Assembly (NCBI RefSeq): GCF_900103975.1
Contig: NZ_FNIR01000006.1
Coordinates: forward strand, 62,001-126,000
Source of the DNA: Klenkia soli
Lineage (GTDB): Bacteria; Actinomycetota; Actinomycetes; Mycobacteriales; Geodermatophilaceae
Direction: 5' to 3'
DNA length: 64,000 bases
The position numbers and the translations under genes were made by a program. This document shows, one piece after another, positions 16,974 through 25,739 of the stretch. The notes beneath the pieces are model-generated. The model made no database searches and had not been told where the DNA came from. It was given only the letters and a program-made list of their open reading frames with translations. Each line of letters begins with the position of its first letter. Position 1 is the stretch's first letter.

Positions 16974-17900
16974 GTGCACGCCTCCGGGCGGATCGGGCTG
17001 GTCCTGCACCCGCGGCGGGACTGCTCGGCCGCCGCGGGGCAGGTGGCGGCCTGGACCACCACGCACGACGTCGACCTGGTCGCGGCCGCCCCGGACGTCG
17101 AGCGCCTGGGCGTGGCCGGGGTGCGCGCGGTCGACGTCGCCGAGCTGGCCGGGGACTGCGACGGGCTGATCGCCCTGGGCGGCGACGGCACCCTGCTGGG
17201 TGCCATGCGGCTGGTCGTCGACCGCCCCGTGCCGGTGCTCGGGGTCAACCTGGGCCGGCTGGGGTTCCTCGCCGAGGTCGAGGGCCGCGAGCTCGAGCAG
17301 GCGCTCGCCGCGATGGCTGCGGGGCGGTCGACCACCGAGTCGCGCAGCTGCCTGGTGGTGCGCGGGCCGGGCTGGGAGACCGTGGCGTTCAACGACGTCG
17401 TCCTCGCCCGGGTCCCCGGCGAGGGCCTGGTCGAGGGCACGCTGTCGGTGCACGGACGGCGCCACGGCCACTACCGCTGCGACGGGCTGATCATCGCCAC
17501 GCCGATGGGCTCGACGGCCTACAACTACGCCGCCGGCGGTCCCGTGGTCAGCCCCGGTGCCGAGGGCATCCTGGTCACGCCGTCAGCGCCGATGAACGGC
17601 ATCAGCCGGTCGCTCGTGCTCGGTCCGGGGGAGCCAGTGCGGGTCGACCTCACCGGGGGCCGTCCGGCGGTCGAGGTCGACGGCCTCCTCACGGGTCGCT
17701 GCGGTCCCGGTGACGCGCTCGAGGTGTCCTCGCGCGCCGAGGCGGGTCTGCTGGTGCGCATCGACGACTCGGTGGCCGCCGACCGCAGCCGGGTCAAGCT
17801 CTCGTTGCTGGACCTCCCGCTGCTGCCCGAGGAGCTGCTGGAGCTGGTACCCGAGGAGCTGCGCCGCCGGCACCCCGGCGGCGCGTCCACCCCGGGCTGA
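16974..17900 (+). CDS. nadK: NAD kinase
   Basis: 308 residues, GTG start 16974. GGDGT near residue 70 (phosphate-binding), NLGRLGFLAE, the conserved DGLIIATPMGSTAYNYAAGGPVVSP block, and the C-terminal VEVDG strand. It phosphorylates NAD to NADP with ATP. The 4-base spacing after the FAD oxidoreductase gene points to an operon, which would link an NAD(P)-dependent reductase with NADP supply. The C-terminus (about 30 residues) is Glu/Leu-rich and variable in the family. Confidence 0.95.
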   Translation: MHASGRIGLVLHPRRDCSAAAGQVAAWTTTHDVDLVAAAPDVERLGVAGVRAVDVAELAGDCDGLIALGGDGTLLGAMRLVVDRPVPVLGVNLGRLGFLAEVEGRELEQALAAMAAGRSTTESRSCLVVRGPGWETVAFNDVVLARVPGEGLVEGTLSVHGRRHGHYRCDGLIIATPMGSTAYNYAAGGPVVSPGAEGILVTPSAPMNGISRSLVLGPGEPVRVDLTGGRPAVEVDGLLTGRCGPGDALEVSSRAEAGLLVRIDDSVAADRSRVKLSLLDLPLLPEELLELVPEELRRRHPGGASTPG

Positions 17901-17904
17901 CGGG

Positions 17905-18690
17905 TCAGGCCAGGGCGAACGGCTCGTCGGAGGGCGCCGGGAGCTGGCCGTCCACCGTGGCGGTGACCGTCATCCGGCCCAGCGTCGCCCGCCCGCCGAA
18001 CAGCGAGAGGAACGCGGTGTCGGCGGCGTCCCGGCCGTGGCAGATCCGCACGAGCGAGGACGTCGGGGCCAGCCGCGTCGGGTCGACGGTCCTCCACACG
18101 CCGTCGACGTCGGCCTCGACCACCGCGTGGAAGTCCATCGGCGACAGGCCCGGGGCGTAGACGGCGACCAGCCGGGCCGGCACCTCCAGCGCGCGCAGCA
18201 GCATCACGGTCAGGTGCGTGTAGTCGCGGCACACGCCCGACCCGGCCAGCAGGGTGTCGATGGCGGTGTCGACCGGGCGGCTGGCCCCCGCGACGTAGAC
18301 CAGCCGGCCGCTGACCCAGGACGCCACCTGCGCGACCAGCTCGGAGCGGTCGATCGTCTGGTCGAACTCGGCGGCGGCGAAGCCCTCGACCTGGTCCGAG
18401 GGGCAGTAGCGCGAGGGCCGGACGTACTCCGCGCGGTCGGCCGCGGTCACCGTGCGCGGTGCGCCGCCGGACTCGACCGACGCCGAGTAGGCGATGGTGG
18501 TCTCGCCGGCGGCCACCTGCAGCTCGTGCACCCGGGCGCCGTGCACCTGGGTCTCGGTCGCGCTGCGCGCCTGCCCCGCCGACACGATCGTCAGCTCCTC
18601 GGTGGTGGGCGTCGCGACGGCCACCTGCAGCAGCGCGGTGGCCGGCACGGGCGAGGAGATGGTCAGGGTGCAGGCGACGTCGGTGCGCAT
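17905..18690 (-). CDS. Transglutaminase-like (papain-fold) protein
   Basis: 261 residues from ATG 18690; upstream codons in frame are not family-like. An N-terminal beta-rich domain of about 100 residues is followed by a transglutaminase core with the catalytic Cys in GSGVCRDYTHL near residue 154, His in MDFHAVVEAD and Asp in VDPTR. These proteins are cysteine hydrolases or amide-bond enzymes of mostly unknown substrate. No signal peptide. Convergent with the NAD kinase gene (4-base gap) and divergent from the SGNH hydrolase. Confidence 0.88.
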   Translation of the reverse strand: MRTDVACTLTISSPVPATALLQVAVATPTTEELTIVSAGQARSATETQVHGARVHELQVAAGETTIAYSASVESGGAPRTVTAADRAEYVRPSRYCPSDQVEGFAAAEFDQTIDRSELVAQVASWVSGRLVYVAGASRPVDTAIDTLLAGSGVCRDYTHLTVMLLRALEVPARLVAVYAPGLSPMDFHAVVEADVDGVWRTVDPTRLAPTSSLVRICHGRDAADTAFLSLFGGRATLGRMTVTATVDGQLPAPSDEPFALA

Positions 18691-18770
18691 GGGCGCTGAT
18701 GATCCGGCCCGCACCGCCCCGGTGACGAACCGGCGCGCTGTGTCGTGCCCCACCGGGTGAGGATGGTCCG

Positions 18771-19553
18771 GTGACGTGGCACCGGTACGTGGCCCTGGGC
18801 GACTCCTTCACCGAGGGCGTGGGCGACCCCTGTGGCGACCCCGGTGGCGACCCCGGTGGCGACCCCGGTGACCTCGTCGGGTGGGCCGACCGGCTGGCCG
18901 GTGAGCTCCGCCGGGCGCAGGGCGCGCTGGACTACGCCAACCTGGCCGTGCGGGGCAAGCTGCTGCAGCAGGTCGTCGACGAGCAGGTGCCCGCCGCGCT
19001 GGCGCTGGCCCCGGACCTGGTGAGCATCGTGGCCGGCGGCAACGACCTGCTCCGCCCGGGGGCCGACCCCGACGCCCTGGCCGCCGTCATGGAGGCCGCG
19101 GTGGTGCGGCTGCGCGGTGCCGGGGCGGACGTGCTGCTGGCCACCGGCGTCGACCCGCGGGCCACCCCGCTGATCGGCCGCACCCGCGGCCGGTCGGCGA
19201 CCTACAACGCGCACCTGTGGTCGATCGCGGCCCGGCACGGCGCCCGCGTGCTCGACCAGTGGGGCGCGGCCTGGGTGCACGACCCCCGCATGTGGGACGT
19301 CGACCGGCTGCACCTGGCACCCGAGGGGCACCGGCGCACCGCGCTGGCTGCGGCCGCCGTCCTCGGCGTGGACGTCGAGCCCGGCTGGGCCGTGCCGCTG
19401 GACCCGGCCCCGGCGCTCCCGCGCCGCGCGCGGCTGGCCGCGGAGGTCGCCTGGGTGCGGTCCTTCGTCGTCCCGTGGGTCGGCCGCCGGGTGCGCGGCC
19501 GGTCCTCGGGCGACGGCCGGACGGCGAAGCGGCCGCAGCTGCAGCCGGTGTGA
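18771..19553 (+). CDS. SGNH/GDSL-family hydrolase
   Basis: 260 residues, GTG start. Block I GDSFTEGVGD has the nucleophile Ser12; block III is VAGGNDLL; block V is DRLHLAPEGH, giving the Asp-His pair. An esterase/lipase-like cytoplasmic enzyme, substrate unknown. Between block I and the conserved LVGWADRLA segment lies a run of Gly-Asp-Pro-rich repeats encoded by four 12-base units (18822-18869); relatives have a short DPxxPNGxRGWADRLA-like linker here. A GAGGAT hexamer 6 bases before the GTG may be the -10 of a leaderless transcript. Confidence 0.88.
   Translation: MTWHRYVALGDSFTEGVGDPCGDPGGDPGGDPGDLVGWADRLAGELRRAQGALDYANLAVRGKLLQQVVDEQVPAALALAPDLVSIVAGGNDLLRPGADPDALAAVMEAAVVRLRGAGADVLLATGVDPRATPLIGRTRGRSATYNAHLWSIAARHGARVLDQWGAAWVHDPRMWDVDRLHLAPEGHRRTALAAAAVLGVDVEPGWAVPLDPAPALPRRARLAAEVAWVRSFVVPWVGRRVRGRSSGDGRTAKRPQLQPV
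18822..18869 (+). repeat. 12-bp tandem repeat, four units, in frame
   Basis: Units 18822-18833, 18834-18845, 18846-18857 and 18858-18869 are GGCGACCCCGGT; the first differs at two bases (ends TGT for GGT, i.e. GGCGACCCCTGT). Each unit adds Gly-Asp-Pro-Gly, so copy changes keep the frame of the SGNH hydrolase. Confidence 0.9.
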
Positions 19554-19557
19554 GACC

Positions 19558-21333
19558 TCAGCCGGCGGCGGGCAGCGCCGGGGTGCTGGGGGCCGGCAGC
19601 GGGGCGGGCCGGCCGAAGGCGTAGCCCTGGGCCATGGTGCAGCCGTGCTCACGCAGCCAGGTGGCCTGCTCCTCGTCCTCGATGCCCTCGGCGATGACCT
19701 CGAGCCCCATGCCCTGCCCGAGCTGCAGCAGGCCCTGGACCAGCGCCGCCGTCGAGGGCTCGGTCACCACGTCGGCGACGAACGAGCGGTCGATCTTCAC
19801 GGTGTGGATCGGCAGCCGGTGCAGCGCGGTGATCGCCGAGTAGCCGGTGCCGAAGTCGTCCAGGGCGAGGGTGACCCCGCTGGCGGTGACCTCCGAGACC
19901 GAGCGCAGGGTGGCCTCGGCGGCGAACAGCGCGGTCGACTCGGTGATCTCCAGCTCCAGCCGGCCCGACTCCAGCCCGGACTCCTCGAGCGCGGCGGCGA
20001 CCAGCTCCGAGAACCCGGGCTCGGCCAGGTGCCGCGCGGAGATGTTCACGTGCACCCGCAGGTCGTCGTCCCAGCCGGCGGCGTCGGTGCAGGCCCGGCG
20101 GAGCACCCAGGCGCCCAGCTTCGAGGTCAGCCGGTTGTTCTCGGCGGCCTCCAGGAACGCGCCCGGGGGCAGCAGCCCGCGGGTGGGGTGCTGCCAGCGG
20201 ATGAGCGCCTCGTAGCCCAGCAGCCGCTCGTCGGACAGCGCCACGATCGGCTGGTAGTACAGCCGCAGCTCACCGGCGTCCACGGCGTGCCGCAGGTCGC
20301 TCTCCAGCTGCAGCTGGTCGACGTCCCCGTCGCTCAGCGCCTCGTCGTGCACCTCGATGCGCCCGCGCCCGCCGTTGGCCTTGGCCCGGATGAGCGCGCC
20401 GTGGGCCTGCTTGAGCAGGGCGTCGGGGGCGGCGTCCTGGCCCAGGGTCAGGGTCAGGCCCATGCTGGCCGACAGCACGATCTCGCGGTCGTTGACGTGG
20501 AACGGGTCGTCCAGCACGCGCATCAGCCGGTCGGCCAGGGTGCGCAGACCCTCGACGTCGACGACCTCCTCGGCCAGCACCAGGAACTCGTCGGCCCCCA
20601 GCCGCACGGCGGTGTCCTCGACGCGGGTCGACCAGCGCAGCCGGTCGGCGACCTGGCACAGCAGCTGGTCCCCGGCCTCGTGGCCCAGGGAGTCGTTGAC
20701 CGCCTTGAACCGGTCGAGGTCGAGGTAGACCAGGCCCACCGGGCCACCGCGACGGCGGGAGATGTTGAGGGCGTGCTGCAGCCGGTCGGTGAGCGAACGC
20801 CGGTTGGGCAGCCCAGTCAGCGGGTCGGTGAGCGCGCGGCGGACGAGGTCCTCCTCGGCGCGCCGGCGGTCGGTGACGTCGACCAGCGAGAGGACGACGA
20901 AGTGCGGGTCGCCGTTGGTGCGGTGCACCAGCTCGCGGGCCTGCTGCACCCACAGCGTGCTGCCGTCGGCGCGCTGCAGCCGGCGCTCGCCCATCACCTC
21001 GAGGTGGGGGTCCAGCGGGGTCCGGCCGGGCACGGGCAGGCCGGGCTGGTCGCCCACCGGGGTGTCGTCGGGGTGGGCGAGCAGGTCCAGGTGCCGGCCG
21101 ATGAGCTCGTCGGCGGTGCGGCCGGTGAGGGTGCACAGCGCGGGGTTGACCACCAGCAGGCGGCCGTCGGTGGCGACGACGGCCTTGCCGATGGGGGCCG
21201 AGAGGAACAGCGCGCGGAACAGCTGGCCCCGGTCGGCCAGCAGGGTGTCGACCGCCCGCGGCCCGCTGGGGTCGCCGGACGCAGCCGGCGGGGTCGGCGG
21301 GACGGAGAGGCTCACCGGCACACTGTCGCCCAT
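19558..21333 (-). CDS. PAS-GGDEF-EAL cyclic-di-GMP signalling protein
   Basis: 591 residues from ATG 21333. PAS domain (about 35-155, VVNPALCTLTGRTADELIG), GGDEF domain (about 165-325) in which the signature reads GADEF near 245, with an RVED inhibitory-site motif in the normal place five residues before it, and an EAL domain (about 340-585) with intact YEALIRW near 372, DDFGTGYS and KIDRSF. The EAL domain looks catalytically complete; the GADEF change may weaken or abolish cyclase activity, so phosphodiesterase is the likelier net function. No membrane segments, so it senses something in the cytoplasm. Convergent with the SGNH gene. Confidence 0.9.
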   Translation of the reverse strand: MGDSVPVSLSVPPTPPAASGDPSGPRAVDTLLADRGQLFRALFLSAPIGKAVVATDGRLLVVNPALCTLTGRTADELIGRHLDLLAHPDDTPVGDQPGLPVPGRTPLDPHLEVMGERRLQRADGSTLWVQQARELVHRTNGDPHFVVLSLVDVTDRRRAEEDLVRRALTDPLTGLPNRRSLTDRLQHALNISRRRGGPVGLVYLDLDRFKAVNDSLGHEAGDQLLCQVADRLRWSTRVEDTAVRLGADEFLVLAEEVVDVEGLRTLADRLMRVLDDPFHVNDREIVLSASMGLTLTLGQDAAPDALLKQAHGALIRAKANGGRGRIEVHDEALSDGDVDQLQLESDLRHAVDAGELRLYYQPIVALSDERLLGYEALIRWQHPTRGLLPPGAFLEAAENNRLTSKLGAWVLRRACTDAAGWDDDLRVHVNISARHLAEPGFSELVAAALEESGLESGRLELEITESTALFAAEATLRSVSEVTASGVTLALDDFGTGYSAITALHRLPIHTVKIDRSFVADVVTEPSTAALVQGLLQLGQGMGLEVIAEGIEDEEQATWLREHGCTMAQGYAFGRPAPLPAPSTPALPAAG

Positions 21334-21515
21334 CGCAGCCCCAGGACGCCGCAACTCCGGTGGGTGCGTCGCGATCGGACCGGCATGTTCCGTCACAGGA
21401 TGGGGATCCTGCGCCCAGAAGTGACAACTGGGACCGGTGAGCCGACCAGCACGGATGTGGCAGGGGTCGCAGGAGTCGGCGGAATCGTGGGCCACCCGTC
21501 GCCGCTGCGCCAGGC

Positions 21516-22598
21516 ATGGATCTGTTCTCCCCCGTCCGGCTCGGCGACCTCGAGCTCGCCAACCGCGTCGTCATGGCCCCGCTGACCCGCACCCGCTCCG
21601 GTGCCGCCGGCGTCCCCGGCGACCTCGTCGTCGAGCACTACGCGCAGCGCGCGGGCCTCGGCCTGATCGTCACCGAGGGCACCTACCCCAGCCACGAGTC
21701 CCGGTCCTACCCCGGCCAGCCCGGCATCGTCACCGACGAGCAGGCCGCCGGCTGGGCCCGGGTGGCCGACGCCGTGCACGCCCGCGGTGGCCGGCTGGTC
21801 ATGCAGCTGATGAACGGCGGTCGCGTGTCGCACACCGCGATCACCGGCACCGACCGCATCGTCGCGCCGTCGGCCATCGCCGTCCCGGGCGAGGCGCACA
21901 CCCCCGAGGGCAAGCTGCCCTACCCGGTGCCGCACGCGCTGACCACCGAGGAGGCCGTCGCGGTCAAGGCGGAGTTCGTGGCCGCGGCCCGGCGTGCGGT
22001 CGACGCCGGCCTGGACGGCGTCGAGGTGCACGGGGCCAACGGCTACCTGCTGCACGAGTTCCTCGCCGCCGACTCGAACACCCGCACCGACGTCTACGGC
22101 GGCAGCCCGGAGGCGCAGGCCCGCTTCGTGGTCGAGGTCGTCACCGCGGTGGCCGAGGAGATCGGCGCCGGCCGGGTCGGCCTGCGCATCTCCCCGCAGC
22201 ACGGCGTGCAGGGCGTGGTCGAGCCCGACGCCGACGACGTCCGCGCCACCTACACCGCCCTGGTCGACGGCATCGCGCCGCTGGGCCTGGCCTACCTGTC
22301 GGTGCTGCACGCCGACCCGGCCGGCGAGCTGGTGCAGGAGCTGCGCCGCCGCTTCGGCGGGCCGCTGATGGCCAACACCGGCTTCGCCTCCCCGACCGAG
22401 CGCGGCGAGGCCATCGGCTTCGTCGAGTCCGGCCAGGCCGACGTCGTGGCCGTGGGCCGCGCGGTCATCGCCAACCCGGACCTGGTCGAGCGCTGGGTCG
22501 GCGGCCACCCGGAGAACACCCCGGACGGGTCGACCTTCTACGGCGCCGGCGCCGAGGGCTACACCGACTACCCGACGCTGGCCCTCTCGCAGAGCTGA
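21516..22598 (+). CDS. Old Yellow Enzyme-family alkene reductase (FMN oxidoreductase)
   Basis: 360 residues, TIM barrel. MDLFSPVRLGDLELANRVVMAPLTRTRS at the start, QLMNGGR, the substrate/FMN region VEVHGANGYLLHEFLAADSN, and ANTGFASPTE plus VGRAVIANPDLVERW at the end. This matches the NemA/XenA-type enzymes that reduce activated C=C bonds or nitro groups with NAD(P)H. No clear ribosome-binding site precedes the ATG. The 182-base divergent region before it holds no feature I can support beyond presumed promoters. A strong hairpin (22613-22647) ends the transcript. Confidence 0.92.
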   Translation: MDLFSPVRLGDLELANRVVMAPLTRTRSGAAGVPGDLVVEHYAQRAGLGLIVTEGTYPSHESRSYPGQPGIVTDEQAAGWARVADAVHARGGRLVMQLMNGGRVSHTAITGTDRIVAPSAIAVPGEAHTPEGKLPYPVPHALTTEEAVAVKAEFVAAARRAVDAGLDGVEVHGANGYLLHEFLAADSNTRTDVYGGSPEAQARFVVEVVTAVAEEIGAGRVGLRISPQHGVQGVVEPDADDVRATYTALVDGIAPLGLAYLSVLHADPAGELVQELRRRFGGPLMANTGFASPTERGEAIGFVESGQADVVAVGRAVIANPDLVERWVGGHPENTPDGSTFYGAGAEGYTDYPTLALSQS

Positions 22599-22612
22599 GC
22601 TCCGACCGTCCC

Positions 22613-22647
22613 GACGGGCCCGACCGCACCCCGCGGTCGGGCCCGTC
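22613..22647 (+). terminator. Hairpin terminator after the alkene reductase
   Basis: Arms 22613-22627 and 22633-22647 form a perfect 15-bp stem with a 5-base loop, starting 14 bases after the stop codon. Confidence 0.75.
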
Positions 22648-22704
22648 CGCGTCCGGAACACGGACAGGTGGTTGAGTGTTCAAGCGGGAGACCGAGGAGG
22701 TCAC

Positions 22705-23724
22705 ATGGACAAGAAGATCGGGTTCCTGAGCTTCGGGAACTGGAACCCCGGCCGCGGGTCGCAGGTGCGCACCGGCCGGGAGGCCCTGGTGCAGAGCGTC
22801 GAGCTGGCCGTGGCGGCCGAGGAGCTCGGGCTGGACGGCGCCTACTTCCGGGTGCACCACTTCGCCCGCCAGCTGGCCGCCCCGTTCCCGCTGCTGGCCG
22901 CCGTCGCCGCCCGCACGTCGCGGATCGAGATCGGCACCGGCGTGATCGACATGCGCTACGAGAACCCGCTGTACATGGCCGAGGAGGCGGCGATCACCGA
23001 CCTGCTCGCCGACGGGCGGCTGCAGCTGGGCATCAGCCGGGGGTCACCGGAGACCGCCCTGCGCGGCGCGTCGTTATTCGGCTACCGGTTCGACGACGAC
23101 GGCGGTGACCTGGCCCGGCAGCACACCGAGCTGTTCCGCGCCGCGATCGCCGGCGCGGGCGTGGCCGACGCCGATCCCCGCATGACCGGCGGGGTCGAGG
23201 GCCGGCTGGGCATCCAGCCGCGCTCCGACGGTCTGCCCGAGCGCATCTGGTGGGGGTCGGGTACCCGCGGCACCGCGGTGTGGACCGGCGAGCAGGGCAT
23301 GAACCTGATGAGCTCGACCCTGCTCACCGAGGACACCGGCATCCCGTTCGACGAGCTGCAGGCCGAGCAGATCGAGCGCTACCGCGCCGCGTTCGCCGCG
23401 GCCGGCCACGGTCGCGAGCCCCGGGTGTCGGTCAGCCGCAGCGTCATGCCGGTGACCACCGACGAGGACCGGATGTACTTCGGCGACCGGTCGGGCGAGG
23501 ACCAGGTCGGGATCCTGGACGGCATGCGGTCGCGCTTCGGCAAGACCTACGCCGGCCCGCCGGATCAGCTGGCCGAGGAGCTCTCCAAGGACGCCGCCGT
23601 GCGCGAGGCCGACACCCTGCTGCTCACGGTGCCCAACATGCTCGGCGTCGACTACAACGCCCGGCTGCTCGAGACCGTCGTCCGCGAGGTCGCCCCCGCC
23701 ATCGGCTGGACGCCGAAGGCCTAA
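22705..23724 (+). CDS. Luciferase-like (LLM class) flavin/F420-dependent oxidoreductase
   Basis: 339 residues from ATG 22705, which has GAGGAGG five bases upstream; a TTG 33 bases further upstream is rejected. Bacterial-luciferase-like barrel: GFLSFGNWNP at the start, AYFRVHHFARQ, IEIGTGVIDMRYENPLYMAEEAA and QLGISRGSPE. Enzymes of this type use FMN or F420; with fbiC 8 kb away F420 is possible but not shown. It ends overlapping by 4 bases the 3' end of the opposing pyridoxamine-oxidase-like gene. A short TTGA-N4-TCAA dyad at 22672-22683 could be an operator. Confidence 0.88.
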   Translation: MDKKIGFLSFGNWNPGRGSQVRTGREALVQSVELAVAAEELGLDGAYFRVHHFARQLAAPFPLLAAVAARTSRIEIGTGVIDMRYENPLYMAEEAAITDLLADGRLQLGISRGSPETALRGASLFGYRFDDDGGDLARQHTELFRAAIAGAGVADADPRMTGGVEGRLGIQPRSDGLPERIWWGSGTRGTAVWTGEQGMNLMSSTLLTEDTGIPFDELQAEQIERYRAAFAAAGHGREPRVSVSRSVMPVTTDEDRMYFGDRSGEDQVGILDGMRSRFGKTYAGPPDQLAEELSKDAAVREADTLLLTVPNMLGVDYNARLLETVVREVAPAIGWTPKA

Positions 23725-24320
23725 CCGGCCAGGTGCTGCCACCGCCAGCCGTCGTCCTGCCGCACGTAGCGCAGGCGGCGGCTGGCGGTGTCCGCGCCCC
23801 CGGCCCAGAACGTCAGCTCCACCGGGCGCAGCCGGAAACCCACCCAGGACGGCGCCGGGGTGGATCCGGCGTCCACGGGGACGTCGGCGGCCCAGCCGAG
23901 CCGGCGCGCGGCGAGGTCCTGCGCGGCGAGCTCGTCGGTGTTCAGCCACGCCAGCCGCCGCAGGTGGTCCGAGCGCGCCGACCAGGCCCGGGTCAGCGGC
24001 CCGGCCTCCTCGGCCACGACCGGTCCGCGCAGCACCAGCTGCCGGGTGAACCCCGGCCACAGCACGGTCATGCTCGCCCGCGGGACGGCGGCGAGCTGGG
24101 CCACCTTGCGGCTGCCGCGCGAGGTGTGGAAGGCGAACCCGCTGCCGTCGACGCCCGAGAGCAGCACGGTGCGGGCATCGGGGCAGCCGTCCTCGCCGAC
24201 GGTGGACAGCACGACCTGCGGCCGGTCGGGGTCGTCGTCGGCGGGCAGCCAGCTGCGGGCGAGGTCGAGGGGGTCGGCGGGAGGTGCGCCGTCGGCGTGC
24301 AGGTCGAACGCCGCGGTCAC
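23721..24320 (-). CDS. Pyridoxamine 5'-phosphate oxidase family protein (PdxH-like)
   Basis: 199 residues from GTG 24320. Split-barrel FMN protein: DPDRPQVVLSTVGEDGCPDARTVLLSGVDGSGFAFHTSRGSRKVAQL is the typical FMN-binding N-terminal half (residues about 35-85), and the C-terminus has PVELTFWAGG and a final RLRY...WRWQHLAG, the R-L-xx-P/W-type end of PdxH. Its start overlaps by 4 bases the stop of the FAD oxidase upstream. Either a genuine pyridoxine-phosphate oxidase or a relative recruited to the catabolic region; the overlap favours a shared role with the FAD oxidase. Confidence 0.82.
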   Translation of the reverse strand: MTAAFDLHADGAPPADPLDLARSWLPADDDPDRPQVVLSTVGEDGCPDARTVLLSGVDGSGFAFHTSRGSRKVAQLAAVPRASMTVLWPGFTRQLVLRGPVVAEEAGPLTRAWSARSDHLRRLAWLNTDELAAQDLAARRLGWAADVPVDAGSTPAPSWVGFRLRPVELTFWAGGADTASRRLRYVRQDDGWRWQHLAG

Positions 24321-25651
24321 CGCACGGCGCCCTTGGTGGGGCCGCCGTACCCCGGGTTCAGCTTGCCCGGGTTCAGCAGGCCCTGCGGGTCGGTGCGCCG
24401 GGCGGTCTCGACGGTCCGCTCGAGCTGGAAGTCGACGTTCCACTGGTGCGGGTCGTGCACGCCGACGCCCAGCGCGTTCAGCTCGAGGATGCCGGCGGCC
24501 ACCTGCTCGGGGCTCCGGTAGACCCCGGCGAGCATGCCGATTGGCCCGGAGTGCCCGATCTCGTTGTGCAGCAGGCCGCCCTCGAACACCGCGTGCACCT
24601 CGTCGACCCGGTCGATCAGCGCCTCGCCGCCGACCTCCAGGTGGAAGTAGACGCCGGGGGCGCTCTTCTGCAGCCACTCGATGGGGTGGTTGTAGCTGAG
24701 CACGCTCAACGACAACGGCACCTGGGGGCCCTCGCGCACGTCCTCGAGCCGGCCGCCGGCGGCCTCGACCAGCTGCGTCGCCCGGGCCGTCGTGGACACC
24801 TCGAGGATGCCTCGGACGCTGGCCCGCCCGGCCGGGAACGCGGGGTCCTCGGGCAGCGCGGCGGAGATCTCGGGGGTGTCGGCCGAGATCAGCCGCGGGG
24901 TGGGCTGCAGCGCGCCGAGGTCGCGCAGCACCGACTGCGCGCCGTGGAAGTCGGGGAAGCTGGCGTAGAAGCCGCACCACTCCTGCAGCGGCTCCAGCCG
25001 CACGGTGGCCCGGGCGATGATGCCGGCGGTGCCGTAGTTGTGCACGAACGCCTGGGCCTCCTCGCCCTCGACGTGCACCAGCTCGCCGGAGCCGTCGGCG
25101 AACACGACGTCCAGGGCGGCGACGAAGCCGGCGTCGTTGGTGCCGTGCACGATGCTGCCGGTGCCGCCCGAGCCGCCGGCGAGGAAGCCGCCGAGCGAGC
25201 TCTGCACGGTCGAGGGGTACATCCACAGCTGCTGCCCGGTCTCCTGCGCCGCCCGCTCGCAGGTCACCATCGGCGTCCCCGCCTCCGCGGTCAGCAGGCC
25301 GTCGACGACCTCGACCACCGCCCGCGCCCGGGACAGGTCGAGGACCAGGCCCCCGGACATCGGGATGCCCTGGCCGTAGTTGCCCGTGCCCTTGCCGCGC
25401 GGGGTGACCGGCACGCCCAGGCGCACGGCGGCGGCGACGGCCAGCCCGATCTGGTCGGCCGTGGTCGGGAACGCCACGAGGTCGGCGACGCCCAGCGGCA
25501 GCAGCTCGCTGATGATCGGGCTCATCCGCGAGCCGTCGACCGAGACCCGCTCGCGCACCCGCAGCTCGGTGCTGACGTTGCGCTCGCCGAGGAGGGCGGC
25601 CAGCTCGGACTCGAGCGCGGACAGAGCAGTGGCGGGCACGGTGGCGGTCAC
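24317..25651 (-). CDS. FAD-binding (GlcD/VAO-type) oxidase or dehydrogenase
   Basis: 444 residues from GTG 25651; an ATG at 25702 in the same frame is the alternative, and neither has a clear ribosome-binding site. N-terminal FAD_binding_4 domain: VTPRGKGTGNYGQGIPMSGGLVLDL and the SSLGGFLAGGSGGTGSIVHGT loop, with EAQAFVHNYGTAGIIARA; C-terminal cap domain ending LLNPGKLNPGY, a common end of lactate/glycolate- and vanillyl-alcohol-oxidase-like proteins. Substrate unknown. It is divergent from the reductase at 25740 and coupled to the PdxH-like gene. Confidence 0.85.
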   Translation of the reverse strand: MTATVPATALSALESELAALLGERNVSTELRVRERVSVDGSRMSPIISELLPLGVADLVAFPTTADQIGLAVAAAVRLGVPVTPRGKGTGNYGQGIPMSGGLVLDLSRARAVVEVVDGLLTAEAGTPMVTCERAAQETGQQLWMYPSTVQSSLGGFLAGGSGGTGSIVHGTNDAGFVAALDVVFADGSGELVHVEGEEAQAFVHNYGTAGIIARATVRLEPLQEWCGFYASFPDFHGAQSVLRDLGALQPTPRLISADTPEISAALPEDPAFPAGRASVRGILEVSTTARATQLVEAAGGRLEDVREGPQVPLSLSVLSYNHPIEWLQKSAPGVYFHLEVGGEALIDRVDEVHAVFEGGLLHNEIGHSGPIGMLAGVYRSPEQVAAGILELNALGVGVHDPHQWNVDFQLERTVETARRTDPQGLLNPGKLNPGYGGPTKGAVR

Positions 25652-25739
25652 GACTCGATGAGAACCCGCTGCGGTTACATCCGTGTGACCCTTCTGCGTC
25701 ATCTGCACCCGCGGGCCCGTGCATGTGCAGGATCGGCCG

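Noticed and set aside
18822-18869. Repeat array considered as CRISPR
   Set aside because: Units are 12 bases, contiguous without spacers and in frame inside a protein gene.
22672-22704. TTG start 33 bases upstream of the luciferase-like gene
   Set aside because: ATG 22705 has GAGGAGG at good spacing and gives the family-typical N-terminus.
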